This document shows, one piece after another, positions 9,692 through 17,955 of a stretch of DNA of 32,352 nt. The DNA comes from a virus: IMG/VR virus record IMGVR_UViG_3300010391_000069, positions 1 through 32,352 of that record; one strand, 5' to 3'. The notes beneath the pieces are model-generated. The model was not told the DNA's origin and did not search any database. It saw nothing but the letters and a program-made list of their open reading frames with translations. A program made the position numbers and the translations under genes. The first letter of the stretch is position 1; the number at the start of each line of letters is the position of its first letter.

Positions 9692-10578
9692 ATGTTGAAG
9701 AAAATGCGCCACTCTAAGTTTAGAAATACCGGCATTTTGTTTGAGCTTTTGACGAGGCAAATAACAGCTGATATTATTGCCGGAAATGAAGATTCCAAGG
9801 CAAAAAATATACTATTTAGGTACTTTAAAGAGAATACCGAACTCGGTAAAGAGTGGCGGCTTTATAACTTTATATTAAATGAAAAAGTAAGAGATCTGCA
9901 ATATGCGGAACGATTTTTATCTGTTATATTGGAACAACGAAAGAAACTAAGTAGCTCGAAATTAGCTAAAGAAAAATATCAACTTATAAGAGAAATTAAG
10001 GAAACCTATCCAATAGATGAATTCCTGAAATCTAACATCCGAAACTACAAGGCGTTAGCATCAATATTCAAACTCTTCGAAGATGCTTCTTCAAAGGATG
10101 TTAAGTTTGACGTTAGGGAAGTATTTCAAGCTAAAAATCATTTAGTTGAACATGTATCAGATAGAAAAAAGTCACCAAGCGAGGAAGAAGATCTTCTTAA
10201 ATTCTATGAGCAACAGAATGAAGAAATTCGTTTATTGTCTTATCGATTATTAGTAGATGGTCTTAATAAGAAAGATAAATCACTTGATGACAATCAAAAA
10301 TCCGTGTTGCGAGAGTATATTAATAATGTCTCGAATACTAATTCTCTTGGGTCCTTTATCTTGAGAAGATTAGCGACGTTAAGGCGCAGCTTGCTGAGCT
10401 TAGTACCAAGATAAAGGACTCTGAGGTAGTTAAGATTAAGATAAATGAAGTAATTCATCAATTAAATAAAATAAAACCAACCAAATTAGTTCGCGATAAT
10501 ACTATTATGGTAGTTCTTTTATCATACGAATTATTAAAAGAAATAAAAAGTAAAGTAAATGAAGGTAGGAAAACTTAA
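9692..10578 (+). CDS. Conserved head-module protein of unknown function, with one frame break
   Basis: The product starts MLKKMRHSKFRNTGILFELL and is helical, charged and free of membrane segments. I recall similar proteins beside the portal and protease genes of T4-like marine phages, where they count as structural or head proteins without a set role. Frame 1 ends at 10414 in an implausible Arg/Leu tail. The -1 frame from about 10357 reads YLEKISDVKAQLAELS and stays open, with good protein character, to TAA 10576-10578. Adding one T to TTT at 10355-10357 gives a continuous protein of about 295 aa. The restored end overlaps the next gene by 20 nt. An alternative start is the internal ATG at 9704. 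Confidence 0.75.
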
Positions 10579-11272
10579 AATATTATTAAAACATATCATT
10601 TCTGAAATGATTGCTAACAAAGATGTAGAACCCGATGTCTGTGGGGCTGTTAATATTGGAGAAGACAAACTTTCAGAAGATATTGATCCTAGATTATCAG
10701 ATATTGTTTCTGCTCATTTAAAGGAAATGGGTAAGTTTGAAGATGCTAGGTTGTTAAAATATTCTAATAATATTAAAGAATTGTACAGTTATTTAAGAGA
10801 AAACGTATTTTTTAAAGATGCTCCAACTGCACAATTTATAGATCAGTGTATGAGTGAGTTAAGAGGAAAAGCAGAGGAACAAACAGGAACAGGAGCAGTT
10901 GCCGGATTTTCTCCTCCGTTTACTGGTGGTCCTCGAAGAAGGAAAAAGAGAAAAGTAGATGAAAGTAATTTTGTAAATAAAGTAAAAGAGAGGATTAGAA
11001 CATCGGTTAATACAGCTAAAACGATGGCTAATGAAAAGACTAATCCAGATGGAACATATTCTGATGATATGGAAGATCCTACTAAGACGAATAGAATTAT
11101 GGGATTAGCTGAAGAAACTAGTTCTGGAGCAGTTTTCTCTGGTGGTCCAACCATTCAAACTCCAGCGTGGGGAACACGTAACCGTGAAGGATCTCCTAGA
11201 GCTATTGCCGCAAGTAAGTCTCTCGGATATAAGCCCGTAAAAAGTATTTCTACCAAGGAAAAAAAGATATGA
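10559..11272 (+). CDS. Head-module protein with possible gp21-type processing leader
   Basis: The 237-aa product has a basic, hydrophobic N-terminus (MKVGKLKILLKHIISEMI) holding an I-S-E that fits a gp21-type cleavage site. A helical domain follows (about residues 45-105), then a strongly basic patch PRRRKKRKVDE near 135. Two copies of a short pattern, GTGAVAGFSPPF near 121 and SSGAVFSGGP near 189, resemble one another and similar strings in neighbouring genes. The basic patch could contact DNA. The gene overlaps its predecessor by 20 nt and its successor by 4 nt (ATGA). I do not recognise a family with a known function; a minor or internal head protein is the likeliest role. Confidence 0.65.
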   Translation: MKVGKLKILLKHIISEMIANKDVEPDVCGAVNIGEDKLSEDIDPRLSDIVSAHLKEMGKFEDARLLKYSNNIKELYSYLRENVFFKDAPTAQFIDQCMSELRGKAEEQTGTGAVAGFSPPFTGGPRRRKKRKVDESNFVNKVKERIRTSVNTAKTMANEKTNPDGTYSDDMEDPTKTNRIMGLAEETSSGAVFSGGPTIQTPAWGTRNREGSPRAIAASKSLGYKPVKSISTKEKKI

Positions 11273-12549
11273 TTAAGTTAAAGTCAATGTTAAATATTAC
11301 GGAACAGGCTCCCCAGCCTATGCCGGCTATAGGTGGTGCTCCACAGCCTATGCAGGCCCCAGCACCACTTGCAACAGCCGATCAACCATCCATTCCAGAA
11401 GAGCCAACAACTCCTGAACCTGATACAGATACTACTCCATCACCTGAAGATCCAGGTGAATATGATTGGACAAAAGATTTTCGTGCATTTGAAGATGCAA
11501 AAAATAAAGCTGAATCTCAAGCTAAGAAAAAACTTATTGATAAGATGAATAAACAACTTGTTGGTAAGAAAGTTACCACAAATGCTTCTCGTGGATATGG
11601 TCAACCAAAGACGGATCATACAATTGAACAAGTTAAAAAACTTAGTGTAGAGTTTTGGTATAAAGAATGGGTGGTTATTCTTCAAGATGAAAACGATAAA
11701 AAGTATTTCTTGACACCTGGTGTTAATATTAAGATTGAACAGGGTGGAGAATCAGGTTGTACTGAAGATCAAGCACCCGGAGAACCTGATGCTGCTGCAA
11801 CTGGTGCAACAGGAGAAGAACAACCAAATGCTGAAGTTCCAACTTCTACTGGAACCACTGGGGCTCCAGACCCTATGATGGGAGCAGGTACCGGAACAGC
11901 TATGGGTGCTCAACCTGAAGCAATGCCAACACAGGGACCTGGAGATCCAAATGTAGCAATGGCACAACCAGGAATGACAGGAACAACACCTCCTCCAGTT
12001 CCAGGACAACAACCACCTCAACCAGTTCCTCCAGAACAATTACCACCACCAAAGAAAAAGAAATTAGCTGAAGCTCCAAAAGAAAATTATAAAACGTGCC
12101 CAAGATGTAAAGGTAGTGGATCTCAAACAGATAAAGGTTGGCCAATGTGTAATCATTGCCAAGGAACGGGTAAAGTTGTAGATAAAGATAATGTTCCTTA
12201 TAGCAATCAAACAGAAACAATAAATAAAGATTTAAGATTTTTATTAGAATTTATGTCAGATGATGTTAGGGACTCCAAAGGAAATGTAGATTTCACACCT
12301 TATATCAAAGGAGTTAAAACCGCTATTAATGAAGGAAGAAATGCAAGTGTATATAGAGCCAAAATAGAAATTCCTATTAAACATATGAAACCATCTATTG
12401 ATGCAAGAGACGTTAAACTTGCTGCTCAAGAAGCTTTATGGTCTTCAGGAAATGTAGATTCTAGATTTAGTAGAGGTTCTATTAATGTTTCTCAAGTAGG
12501 GAGAATGTATATAATGGAATTTGTAAAGCAGAATGCATGGAAATCTTAA
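11269..12549 (+). CDS. Pro/Gly-rich head-module protein with a DnaJ-type zinc motif
   Basis: The 426-aa product starts MIKLKSMLNITE followed by a proline-rich linker, so it looks like a leader with an I-T-E processing site. A folded segment (about residues 63-160, starting DWTKDFRAFEDAKNKAES) comes next. A long low-complexity Pro/Gly/Thr/Ala region covers about 165-262. Then comes a zinc motif CPRCKGSGS and CNHCQGTGK (about 275-303) with the CxxCxGxG pattern of the DnaJ cysteine-rich domain. A C-terminal domain of about 120 residues follows. No J-domain HPD is present. The zinc motif may bind unfolded protein or simply brace the fold. The start overlaps the previous stop by 4 nt. The function is not known to me. 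Confidence 0.65.
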   Translation: MIKLKSMLNITEQAPQPMPAIGGAPQPMQAPAPLATADQPSIPEEPTTPEPDTDTTPSPEDPGEYDWTKDFRAFEDAKNKAESQAKKKLIDKMNKQLVGKKVTTNASRGYGQPKTDHTIEQVKKLSVEFWYKEWVVILQDENDKKYFLTPGVNIKIEQGGESGCTEDQAPGEPDAAATGATGEEQPNAEVPTSTGTTGAPDPMMGAGTGTAMGAQPEAMPTQGPGDPNVAMAQPGMTGTTPPPVPGQQPPQPVPPEQLPPPKKKKLAEAPKENYKTCPRCKGSGSQTDKGWPMCNHCQGTGKVVDKDNVPYSNQTETINKDLRFLLEFMSDDVRDSKGNVDFTPYIKGVKTAINEGRNASVYRAKIEIPIKHMKPSIDARDVKLAAQEALWSSGNVDSRFSRGSINVSQVGRMYIMEFVKQNAWKS

Positions 12550-12550
12550 T

Positions 12551-13072
12551 ATGAAAAAATTATTCGAAAATGTAGAGGGAAATAAGTTTAATCTTATTTC
12601 AGAAAATATAGAAGAAAGTGAACCGAAATCTTCTTTAGTACGTAAAGGTCTCAAGAAAGTATTCTCTGAAGGAGAAAAAGAATACTCATATAAGAAATTA
12701 CAGGGAGTTGGTATGGGATATATAAGAGATATTGCAGAAGCTAAAAAGTGTGCTTTACAAGAAGCAAGAGAATTGGCTTTAGAGTTTGGTTATAGAGATG
12801 AAGAAGAAGAGCAGAAGTTTGTGAAGGAAATTGGTCATAGTGAATATGATATGGGAAATTCAGAAGAAAAACGAGAAGTTCAGATTGGAAAAAGATTAAT
12901 CACTTTATCTCATCAGTTAAATACTACCTCACATGGAGCGCCATCTGCTATTAAAGCTATTCAACACGATATTGAGACTATAGCACAAGAACTTATTGAT
13001 TTACATACAGGCAAAGCAGTAACAAAACCTGGAACAGGCGGAGTGTCTTATAAACCTGGGAGTATTTACTAA
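12551..13072 (+). CDS. Hypothetical head-module protein
   Basis: I chose the ATG at 12551, 1 nt after the previous stop, over the upstream in-frame ATG at 12533 because it avoids overlap and gives the leader MKKLFENVEGNKFNLISE. That leader again ends in I-S-E, matching the possible gp21 processing motif. The rest is 173 aa in total, mostly charged and helical, with a disordered Gly/Pro C-terminus (KPGTGGVSYKPGSIY). It sits directly before the protease gene, 2 nt away. No family is recognised. Confidence 0.65.
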   Translation: MKKLFENVEGNKFNLISENIEESEPKSSLVRKGLKKVFSEGEKEYSYKKLQGVGMGYIRDIAEAKKCALQEARELALEFGYRDEEEEQKFVKEIGHSEYDMGNSEEKREVQIGKRLITLSHQLNTTSHGAPSAIKAIQHDIETIAQELIDLHTGKAVTKPGTGGVSYKPGSIY

Positions 13073-13074
13073 AT

Positions 13075-13707
13075 ATGGATAATCGACAACTATTAATAAA
13101 TTGTATATCATTTGAACCAGTCAAGGATACTCTCTTTGAAGAGGCTAGTCGTGACCCGATGAGGAAACTAGTAGTAAAGGGTATTTTACAACGGGCTGGT
13201 ATTAAAAATCAAAATGGTAGAGTTTATCCAAAAGAAATTTTGGTTAGAGAATCCAGAAAATACGAAGAAAATTTCATTAAAGAAAGACGTGCAATTGGCG
13301 AATTAGACCATCCAGAATCTTCGGTGGTCAATCTTCAAAATGTTTCTCATAATGTAGTTGAGATGCATTGGGAGGGAGATGATCTTGTTGGTACAGTTGA
13401 AGTGTTGCCGACTCCAAATGGAAACATTTTAAGAGAATTATTTCGTTCAAATATTCGTTTAGGTATTTCTAGTCGTGGTTTAGGAACAATTAAGAAGGGT
13501 GTAAATGAAGATGCAGATTTCGTTCAAGATGATTTTGAACTTATTGCTTTTGATTTTGTAAGTAATCCCTCTACAAGAGGAGCATTTATGTTTCCTGCTG
13601 GTGCTCTTAGTGAAGGTGTTAATTCAAATGTTGTGAAAAATCCAGTTAATAATAAGTGGGAAACCATTGAAAATATTATACGGGATATATTAACAGAAAT
13701 AAGTTAA
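13075..13707 (+). CDS. 21: Prohead core protease, T4 gp21 type (S77 serine protease)
   Basis: This 210-aa protein matches the phage prohead protease family. The catalytic His is in GELDHPESS (H79) and the Ser in LGISSRGLG (S132 or S133). The family block DDFELIAFDFVSNPST follows, with an Asp at 160. The conserved RAGIKNQNGRVYP near residues 40-52 is also typical. In T4 the enzyme cuts scaffold, capsid and internal head proteins after I/L-x-E and then itself; possible self-cleavage sites here are TLFE near residue 22 and ILTE near the C-terminus. The gene sits 2 nt after its predecessor and 1 nt before the next gene, so it is part of one head operon. Confidence 0.93.
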   Translation: MDNRQLLINCISFEPVKDTLFEEASRDPMRKLVVKGILQRAGIKNQNGRVYPKEILVRESRKYEENFIKERRAIGELDHPESSVVNLQNVSHNVVEMHWEGDDLVGTVEVLPTPNGNILRELFRSNIRLGISSRGLGTIKKGVNEDADFVQDDFELIAFDFVSNPSTRGAFMFPAGALSEGVNSNVVKNPVNNKWETIENIIRDILTEIS

Positions 13708-13708
13708 T

Positions 13709-14788
13709 ATGGATAATAAAATATTAACAGAAGATGGTCTTGAGGAGGATGAAGTTGATGAAGTCAGACGATATACAGATTATAGAGGACTAACTCCTTC
13801 ACAAAATCAAGGAGAGAGAGGTATTGAACCTTATCCAGTAGATACGAGGATTGACGATAAACACGCAGCGGAGTTATACAAAAAAGCAAAGTGGTTTCGT
13901 TCCAAAGAAGGACCAGCGACTGAAACTAATCCAGAACATAGAAGAACAGATGCGAAAAATCTTGCTCACCTAAAACAGAGTAGAGATTTTATATCTCATC
14001 TCAAAAGTAAAGGTGAAGTTGATGAAGGATTTTTTGATAAATTTACAAAACGAAAATCTCCTGGATCTATGGGTCGTTATATGCAAGGTTATAATAAGCC
14101 CACTGCTAAGCAACAACTTCCTACTCAGCCAGTAGCAAAGCCTACTGTTCAACCACCAGTTATTAAAAACCAACCTGGTAAATCAACTGGATTTTTGGGC
14201 AATTATATGAAAGGTTATAATAAACCTATTCAGCAACTGGCTCCAGTTCCAAAACCGCCTACAGCAATTCCTCCTGTTATTCCGAAACCAGTGGCAGCTC
14301 CTCCAGTCATTCCACCTCCTGTTATTCCAAAACAGGTTCCGACGCCTATGGCAGTGCCTCCGGTTATTCCAAAAACTTCTACTAAATCATATACAAGTCC
14401 GGTTCCTCCAATGATAGGAAAACAACAACAGTCAACAAAACTACCAGCTTTTCAACCAACCAAACCTGAGCCTCCGGATGAGAGTCCGTTTAATTATGCT
14501 CCTCAAATTAAAACAACAGATCCTAGATTGAGAATACTTCCTCATCAAACATTAAAAATGGCGCCCCAAAAGCCTCCGGCCGATCCTTCATTAAAAATGA
14601 TGTCTCAAGTTCAAACTCCTTCAATTTCTCAACCAGAACCAGTGCAATCAAAACCAGTAAAAGGAAAGAAAACAACTAATTTGCCTATTAGAGGAAAGGT
14701 TGGAACTTATAAATTAGAAGAAACTATCACCAAAGATCAACTTAAAAGTATAATAAAAGAAGTTGCTAAAGTTTTAAAAGAATCATAA
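13709..14788 (+). CDS. Proline-rich hypothetical head-module protein
   Basis: The 359-aa product has an acidic start MDNKILTEDGLEED with an L-T-E that fits a gp21 site. Residues about 20-110 form a charged segment. A low-complexity Pro/Val/Ile/Lys region (about 125-240) follows, with repeated P-x-VIPKP units and two copies of a longer element, GRYMQGYNKP and GNYMKGYNKP. A helical C-terminus (EETITKDQLKSIIKEVAKV) ends the protein. The nucleotide repeats are short and imperfect and are coding, not a separate element. A terminator follows within 25 nt, so this is the last gene of the operon. Function unknown; an extended or disordered virion or scaffold-associated protein is likely. Confidence 0.6.
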   Translation: MDNKILTEDGLEEDEVDEVRRYTDYRGLTPSQNQGERGIEPYPVDTRIDDKHAAELYKKAKWFRSKEGPATETNPEHRRTDAKNLAHLKQSRDFISHLKSKGEVDEGFFDKFTKRKSPGSMGRYMQGYNKPTAKQQLPTQPVAKPTVQPPVIKNQPGKSTGFLGNYMKGYNKPIQQLAPVPKPPTAIPPVIPKPVAAPPVIPPPVIPKQVPTPMAVPPVIPKTSTKSYTSPVPPMIGKQQQSTKLPAFQPTKPEPPDESPFNYAPQIKTTDPRLRILPHQTLKMAPQKPPADPSLKMMSQVQTPSISQPEPVQSKPVKGKKTTNLPIRGKVGTYKLEETITKDQLKSIIKEVAKVLKES

Positions 14789-14808
14789 TAATCATATAAT
14801 AAATTTAC

Positions 14809-14854
14809 ATCTTTCGTTTGTGTGTTATTGTTAACTCATGACGAAAGATTTTTT
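14809..14854 (+). terminator. Rho-independent terminator after the protease operon
   Basis: Arms ATCTTTCGT (14809-14817) and ACGAAAGAT (14841-14849) are perfectly complementary over 9 bp around a 23-nt loop, and the second arm runs into a T-tract. It marks the end of the head operon and the beginning of the accessory block. Confidence 0.7.
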
Positions 14855-14876
14855 ATTGTTTTATAATCATTTTTAC

Positions 14877-14884
14877 TATTTATT
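14877..14884 (+). promoter_or_regulatory. Candidate promoter element (TATTTATT) before the homing endonuclease
   Basis: TATTTATT, one base off the TATTTATA motif, lies 23 nt before the ATG at 14908. A strong AGGAGGAG ribosome binding site (about 14893-14900) follows, the best in the window. Confidence 0.35.
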
Positions 14885-14907
14885 CTTGGTATAGGAGGAG
14901 ATAGTAT

Positions 14908-15873
14908 ATGATAAATGAAATTTATATAAATGACATTAAACTTACATCGGAAAAGAATTTACCTACTAGAAATTCTATTAAAAAAGTTGATATAATATGT
15001 TTAAATTGTAAATCTGTAAGGACATTAAAAATATTTAGAAATTCATTTTTTAATACACCATATAAATGTATTTCCTGTAATAAAAAAGGAAATAATAATC
15101 CCTTTTATGGAAAGCATCATACAGATAAATCTAAAGAAAATATAGGTGGAGCATCCAAAAATTATTCCGGTATAAATAATCCCTTTTATGGAAAACATCA
15201 TTCTAAAGAAACTATAGAAAAATTAAAATCTAATATTAAATGTTTTCATATAGGTATTGGAAATCCTTTCTATGGAAAACACCATACAGATGAATCTAAA
15301 GAAAAAATAATAGAAAAAAATCTATTATATAGAAAAAATAATTTAGATATAATATTAGAAAATCAATTAAAAAATCTTAATCATTCTAAAAATGATTTTT
15401 TAATAATGTTAAATGATTATATTAATAATCCTCATAACAGAAAATCTATGTCTGATAAATATAATATAGATTTTAGGACTATGCAATATTATTGGTTATA
15501 TTTTAAATTTATAACCTATAAAGAATTAAAAGATTTAAAAATTCGTAAAAAATTATATTCCAATCCATCAAAACCAGAATCAGATTTATATGAATTATTA
15601 AAAAACGAATATGGAGATGTTAATGTAAAACAAAATTATGAAATAAATGGATATTATTATGATATATGTCTATTTAATAAATTCGTAATAGAATACGATG
15701 GATACTATTGGCACAAAATCATTAAAAATAAAAATGATGAAATTAAAAATGATATTGCAAAAAAACAAGGATATCTAATTTATAGAATTACGGAGAATGA
15801 AAATCGATTAACAGATTTAAATAAATCACTTAATGATATAAAAACTTTACTTTTTAATAATGGTGTTGTATGA
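14908..15873 (+). CDS. Free-standing homing endonuclease, NUMOD3 repeats plus Vsr-like (EDxHD) nuclease
   Basis: The 321-aa product has two N-terminal CxxC pairs (C31/C34, C54/C57). Three NUMOD3 DNA-binding repeats follow around NNPFYGKHH (about residues 62-75, 90-102 and 118-130). A DUF559/Vsr-like nuclease domain closes the protein: E224 in SKPESDLYELL, then YDICLFNKFVIEYDGYYWH (D252 to H269). This layout matches the EDxHD homing endonucleases, of which I-Bth0305I is the described example. Such genes spread by cutting alleles that lack them. It lies just after the terminator and overlaps the next gene by 14 nt, as expected of a mobile gene wedged into a junction. Its codon use is more A-rich than that of the neighbouring head genes. 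Confidence 0.88.
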   Translation: MINEIYINDIKLTSEKNLPTRNSIKKVDIICLNCKSVRTLKIFRNSFFNTPYKCISCNKKGNNNPFYGKHHTDKSKENIGGASKNYSGINNPFYGKHHSKETIEKLKSNIKCFHIGIGNPFYGKHHTDESKEKIIEKNLLYRKNNLDIILENQLKNLNHSKNDFLIMLNDYINNPHNRKSMSDKYNIDFRTMQYYWLYFKFITYKELKDLKIRKKLYSNPSKPESDLYELLKNEYGDVNVKQNYEINGYYYDICLFNKFVIEYDGYYWHKIIKNKNDEIKNDIAKKQGYLIYRITENENRLTDLNKSLNDIKTLLFNNGVV

Positions 15874-16831
15874 TATACAAGTGAATGATTTTATATTATC
15901 TTACGACAATGTATATTTAAGACCTAAATATTCTGAATTAAAAAGCAGAGATGATGCTGATACATCTGTAGAATTTTTAGGAAAAAGATTTAAACTTCCT
16001 GTTATACCATCTAATATGCAAGATGTTATAAATTGGAAACTTGCTAGTGATTTAGTATTAAATGGATATTTTTATATTATGCATAGATTTGATAATGCTA
16101 ATTTGAAAATGCCCGAGGCCGTTAAAGAAATTGATTGTTTTAGAAGTATAAGTGTAGGTGTAAATCAAAATTCCAAAGACGAATTGATAAAATTTCAAGA
16201 ATCTAACACTAATATAGAATTTATAACAATCGATACTGCACATGGTCATCATGTAAAAACAAAAGAAATGATATCATGGATTAAAAAAACTTTTACGAAA
16301 AAAACAAAAATAATTGCTGGAAATGTTGCTACATCAGATGGTTATAAATTTTTATGTGATTTGGGAGTAGATGCTGTTAAATGTGGAATAGGTGGTGGAT
16401 CAATATGTAGCACAAAATTTCAAACAGGATTTCATTTACCGACTCTTCAATCAGTGTATGAATGTTCCAATTTAGGATTAAATATACCAATTATTGCCGA
16501 TGGTGGAGCAAAATACTATGGGGATATTGCTAAAGCATTAACTCTAGGTGCCACAATGGTTATGTCAGGGGGTTGGTTTGCTTCTTGTATTGACTCACCA
16601 GCAAAGATTGTGAGTGGTAAGAAAGTATATCGTGGTTCTACATCATATGAAGCAAAAGGAAATAATAGACATGTAGAAGGAAGAACTCTTGAATTGGAAG
16701 AAGGCTTAACTTATCAACAAAGAATGGAAGAGATTAAACAAGCATTACAAAGTAGTATATCATATGCGGGAGGCGAAGATTTAACAGCATTTAACTTTGT
16801 AGAGTTTGAAAGAATTTTACCGTATTATTAA
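15860..16831 (+). CDS. guaC: GMP reductase / IMP dehydrogenase family enzyme
   Basis: This 323-aa TIM-barrel enzyme acts in purine nucleotide interconversion. Family signatures are LSYDNVYLRP at the N-terminus, the phosphate and nucleotide segment IIAGNVATSDG near 151-161, the catalytic loop GIGGGSICSTK with Cys183, IIADGGAKYYGDIAKAL near 211-227, and YRGSTSYEAKG near 257-267. No CBS domain pair is present. The length and the HVEGRT segment fit GMP reductase (GMP to IMP, NADPH-dependent) better than IMP dehydrogenase. The substrate cannot be proved from sequence, so the symbol is tentative. It could rebalance purine pools during phage DNA synthesis. The start ATG lies within the end of the homing endonuclease. 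Confidence 0.85.
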   Translation: MVLYDIQVNDFILSYDNVYLRPKYSELKSRDDADTSVEFLGKRFKLPVIPSNMQDVINWKLASDLVLNGYFYIMHRFDNANLKMPEAVKEIDCFRSISVGVNQNSKDELIKFQESNTNIEFITIDTAHGHHVKTKEMISWIKKTFTKKTKIIAGNVATSDGYKFLCDLGVDAVKCGIGGGSICSTKFQTGFHLPTLQSVYECSNLGLNIPIIADGGAKYYGDIAKALTLGATMVMSGGWFASCIDSPAKIVSGKKVYRGSTSYEAKGNNRHVEGRTLELEEGLTYQQRMEEIKQALQSSISYAGGEDLTAFNFVEFERILPYY

Positions 16832-16833
16832 TT

Positions 16834-17043
16834 ATGAAAGCATATAAATTAGTTTGGGGAACATACGATCAAGAAGGAGAGTGGGAAAAGATTTATAAAA
16901 CAGAGGAACTGGTTCGTGAGGCGTATGAAAAAGAAAAAAAAGAGAATGTTGAAGATGATACCTTTGAAGAATATAAATTGGGGAAATCATTTGGTATTGA
17001 CGGTTGTAATTGTGAGTGGTATGAAATAGATATTATAGATTAA
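16834..17043 (+). CDS. Small acidic hypothetical protein
   Basis: This 69-aa frame starts 2 nt after the guaC-like stop and ends 2 nt before the next ATG, so it sits in a compact operon. It is rich in Glu, Lys, Tyr and Trp (MKAYKLVWGTYDQEGEWEK) and forms one small soluble domain with no signal or membrane segment. No family is recognised. Confidence 0.6.
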   Translation: MKAYKLVWGTYDQEGEWEKIYKTEELVREAYEKEKKENVEDDTFEEYKLGKSFGIDGCNCEWYEIDIID

Positions 17044-17045
17044 TT

Positions 17046-17258
17046 ATGTCAAAAAATTATTCATTTCAAAAAACGGTTTATCGTATTAGACATCTTATGC
17101 CTACTAATTTTGGTTGGTATGAAGGAAATACATCGATAGGAACTTTTGAGTTTTTAACAGAAAAAAACGCAAGACGATATATTAAAGAACAAAAAATGAA
17201 AGATGTGGTCATTGATAAAGTTAAAATCTCTACCACAGAAAGTATTATAACATCATGA
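17046..17258 (+). CDS. Small basic hypothetical protein
   Basis: The frame encodes 70 aa (MSKNYSFQKTVYRIRHLM) and is basic and soluble. It overlaps the next gene by 4 nt (ATGA), a coupling signal that supports both being real. No family is recognised. Confidence 0.6.
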   Translation: MSKNYSFQKTVYRIRHLMPTNFGWYEGNTSIGTFEFLTEKNARRYIKEQKMKDVVIDKVKISTTESIITS

Positions 17259-17548
17259 GACTTTGGAATTACGCAAAAGACTTTAAATCTACTTCTGAGG
17301 TTTCATCCTCATTTCATACTAATATATCTCGTGGATACTGGAAGACAGATGAAAAAGGAAAAAGAACCTTTGTTTCATATGATACAAATGAAATGGGAGA
17401 ACTTCATAGTTTTCTTAGTCCTGGAAAAGATCATTATAAACACATGAAGTGGAATAAGACAAAAGATTGGAAAGATAAAGAAAAAGCAAAGAAGTCTAAA
17501 TGGAAAAAAACAGAAATTACAGGCGGTTTAAATACAATAAGCAAATGA
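17255..17548 (+). CDS. Hypothetical protein with Lys-rich C-terminus
   Basis: This 97-aa product has an aromatic and polar N-terminal part (MRLWNYAKDFKSTSEVSSSF). Its last 35 residues carry dense Lys/Trp (WKDKEKAKKSKWKK), suggesting contact with nucleic acid. It overlaps its neighbours on both sides by 4 nt. No family is recognised. Confidence 0.6.
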   Translation: MRLWNYAKDFKSTSEVSSSFHTNISRGYWKTDEKGKRTFVSYDTNEMGELHSFLSPGKDHYKHMKWNKTKDWKDKEKAKKSKWKKTEITGGLNTISK

Positions 17549-17946
17549 ATTTACCAGAATATAAAGAATTTGGATTTTATGGTATAAATATTTTATCACC
17601 AAAAGAAATATTTGATAATTTCTATTACATAGAAACACCAGCATTTGTTATAGATACTAAAGGCATTCCCTGTGGTTATGATGATTTTAGCAAACAAGAT
17701 TTTGATGATCGAAAAACCATACCCAAGTTATGTCTTACATATCATCTTTGCACTGTGTTGAACAAATATGAATATTCAATTTGTAGAAATGACAAATTTA
17801 AGAATAAAATCATAGTCAAAATCAAAAAAAGTGGTATTGTTTATGTTCATGCTGTATATCTTGGAGAGGTTTTTATTAACTTAAAAAGTAAGAAAAGATT
17901 TAGACATGTTTATGTCAGAGGAAGTTTTAACAACGATAAATTATAA
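17545..17946 (+). CDS. Hypothetical protein
   Basis: The 133-aa frame is taken from the ATG at 17545, which makes an ATGA overlap with the previous gene; an in-frame ATG at 17500 would overlap by 49 nt and is less likely. The product (MNLPEYKEFGFYGINILSP) has mixed alpha/beta character and several aromatic residues, with no membrane segment and no motif that I recognise. Confidence 0.6.
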   Translation: MNLPEYKEFGFYGINILSPKEIFDNFYYIETPAFVIDTKGIPCGYDDFSKQDFDDRKTIPKLCLTYHLCTVLNKYEYSICRNDKFKNKIIVKIKKSGIVYVHAVYLGEVFINLKSKKRFRHVYVRGSFNNDKL

Positions 17947-17955
17947 ATAAAAATT

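Noticed and set aside
9673-9717. 14-codon frame directly after the TATTTATA motif.
   Set aside because: No ribosome binding site, no conservation visible, and it overlaps the start of the real gene at 9692.
11752-12220. Overlapping minus-strand frames rich in Trp, Cys and Ser or Leu and Val opposite the Pro/Gly-rich gene.
   Set aside because: They arise from repetitive codons of the real gene on the other strand.
14220-14400. Repeats in the proline-rich gene as a CRISPR array.
   Set aside because: Units are short, imperfect and keep an open reading frame of P-x-VIPKP; there are no regular spacers.
15090-15300. Three similar repeats with about 80-nt spacing as a CRISPR or iteron array.
   Set aside because: They encode the NUMOD3 motif NNPFYGKHH within an intact homing endonuclease.
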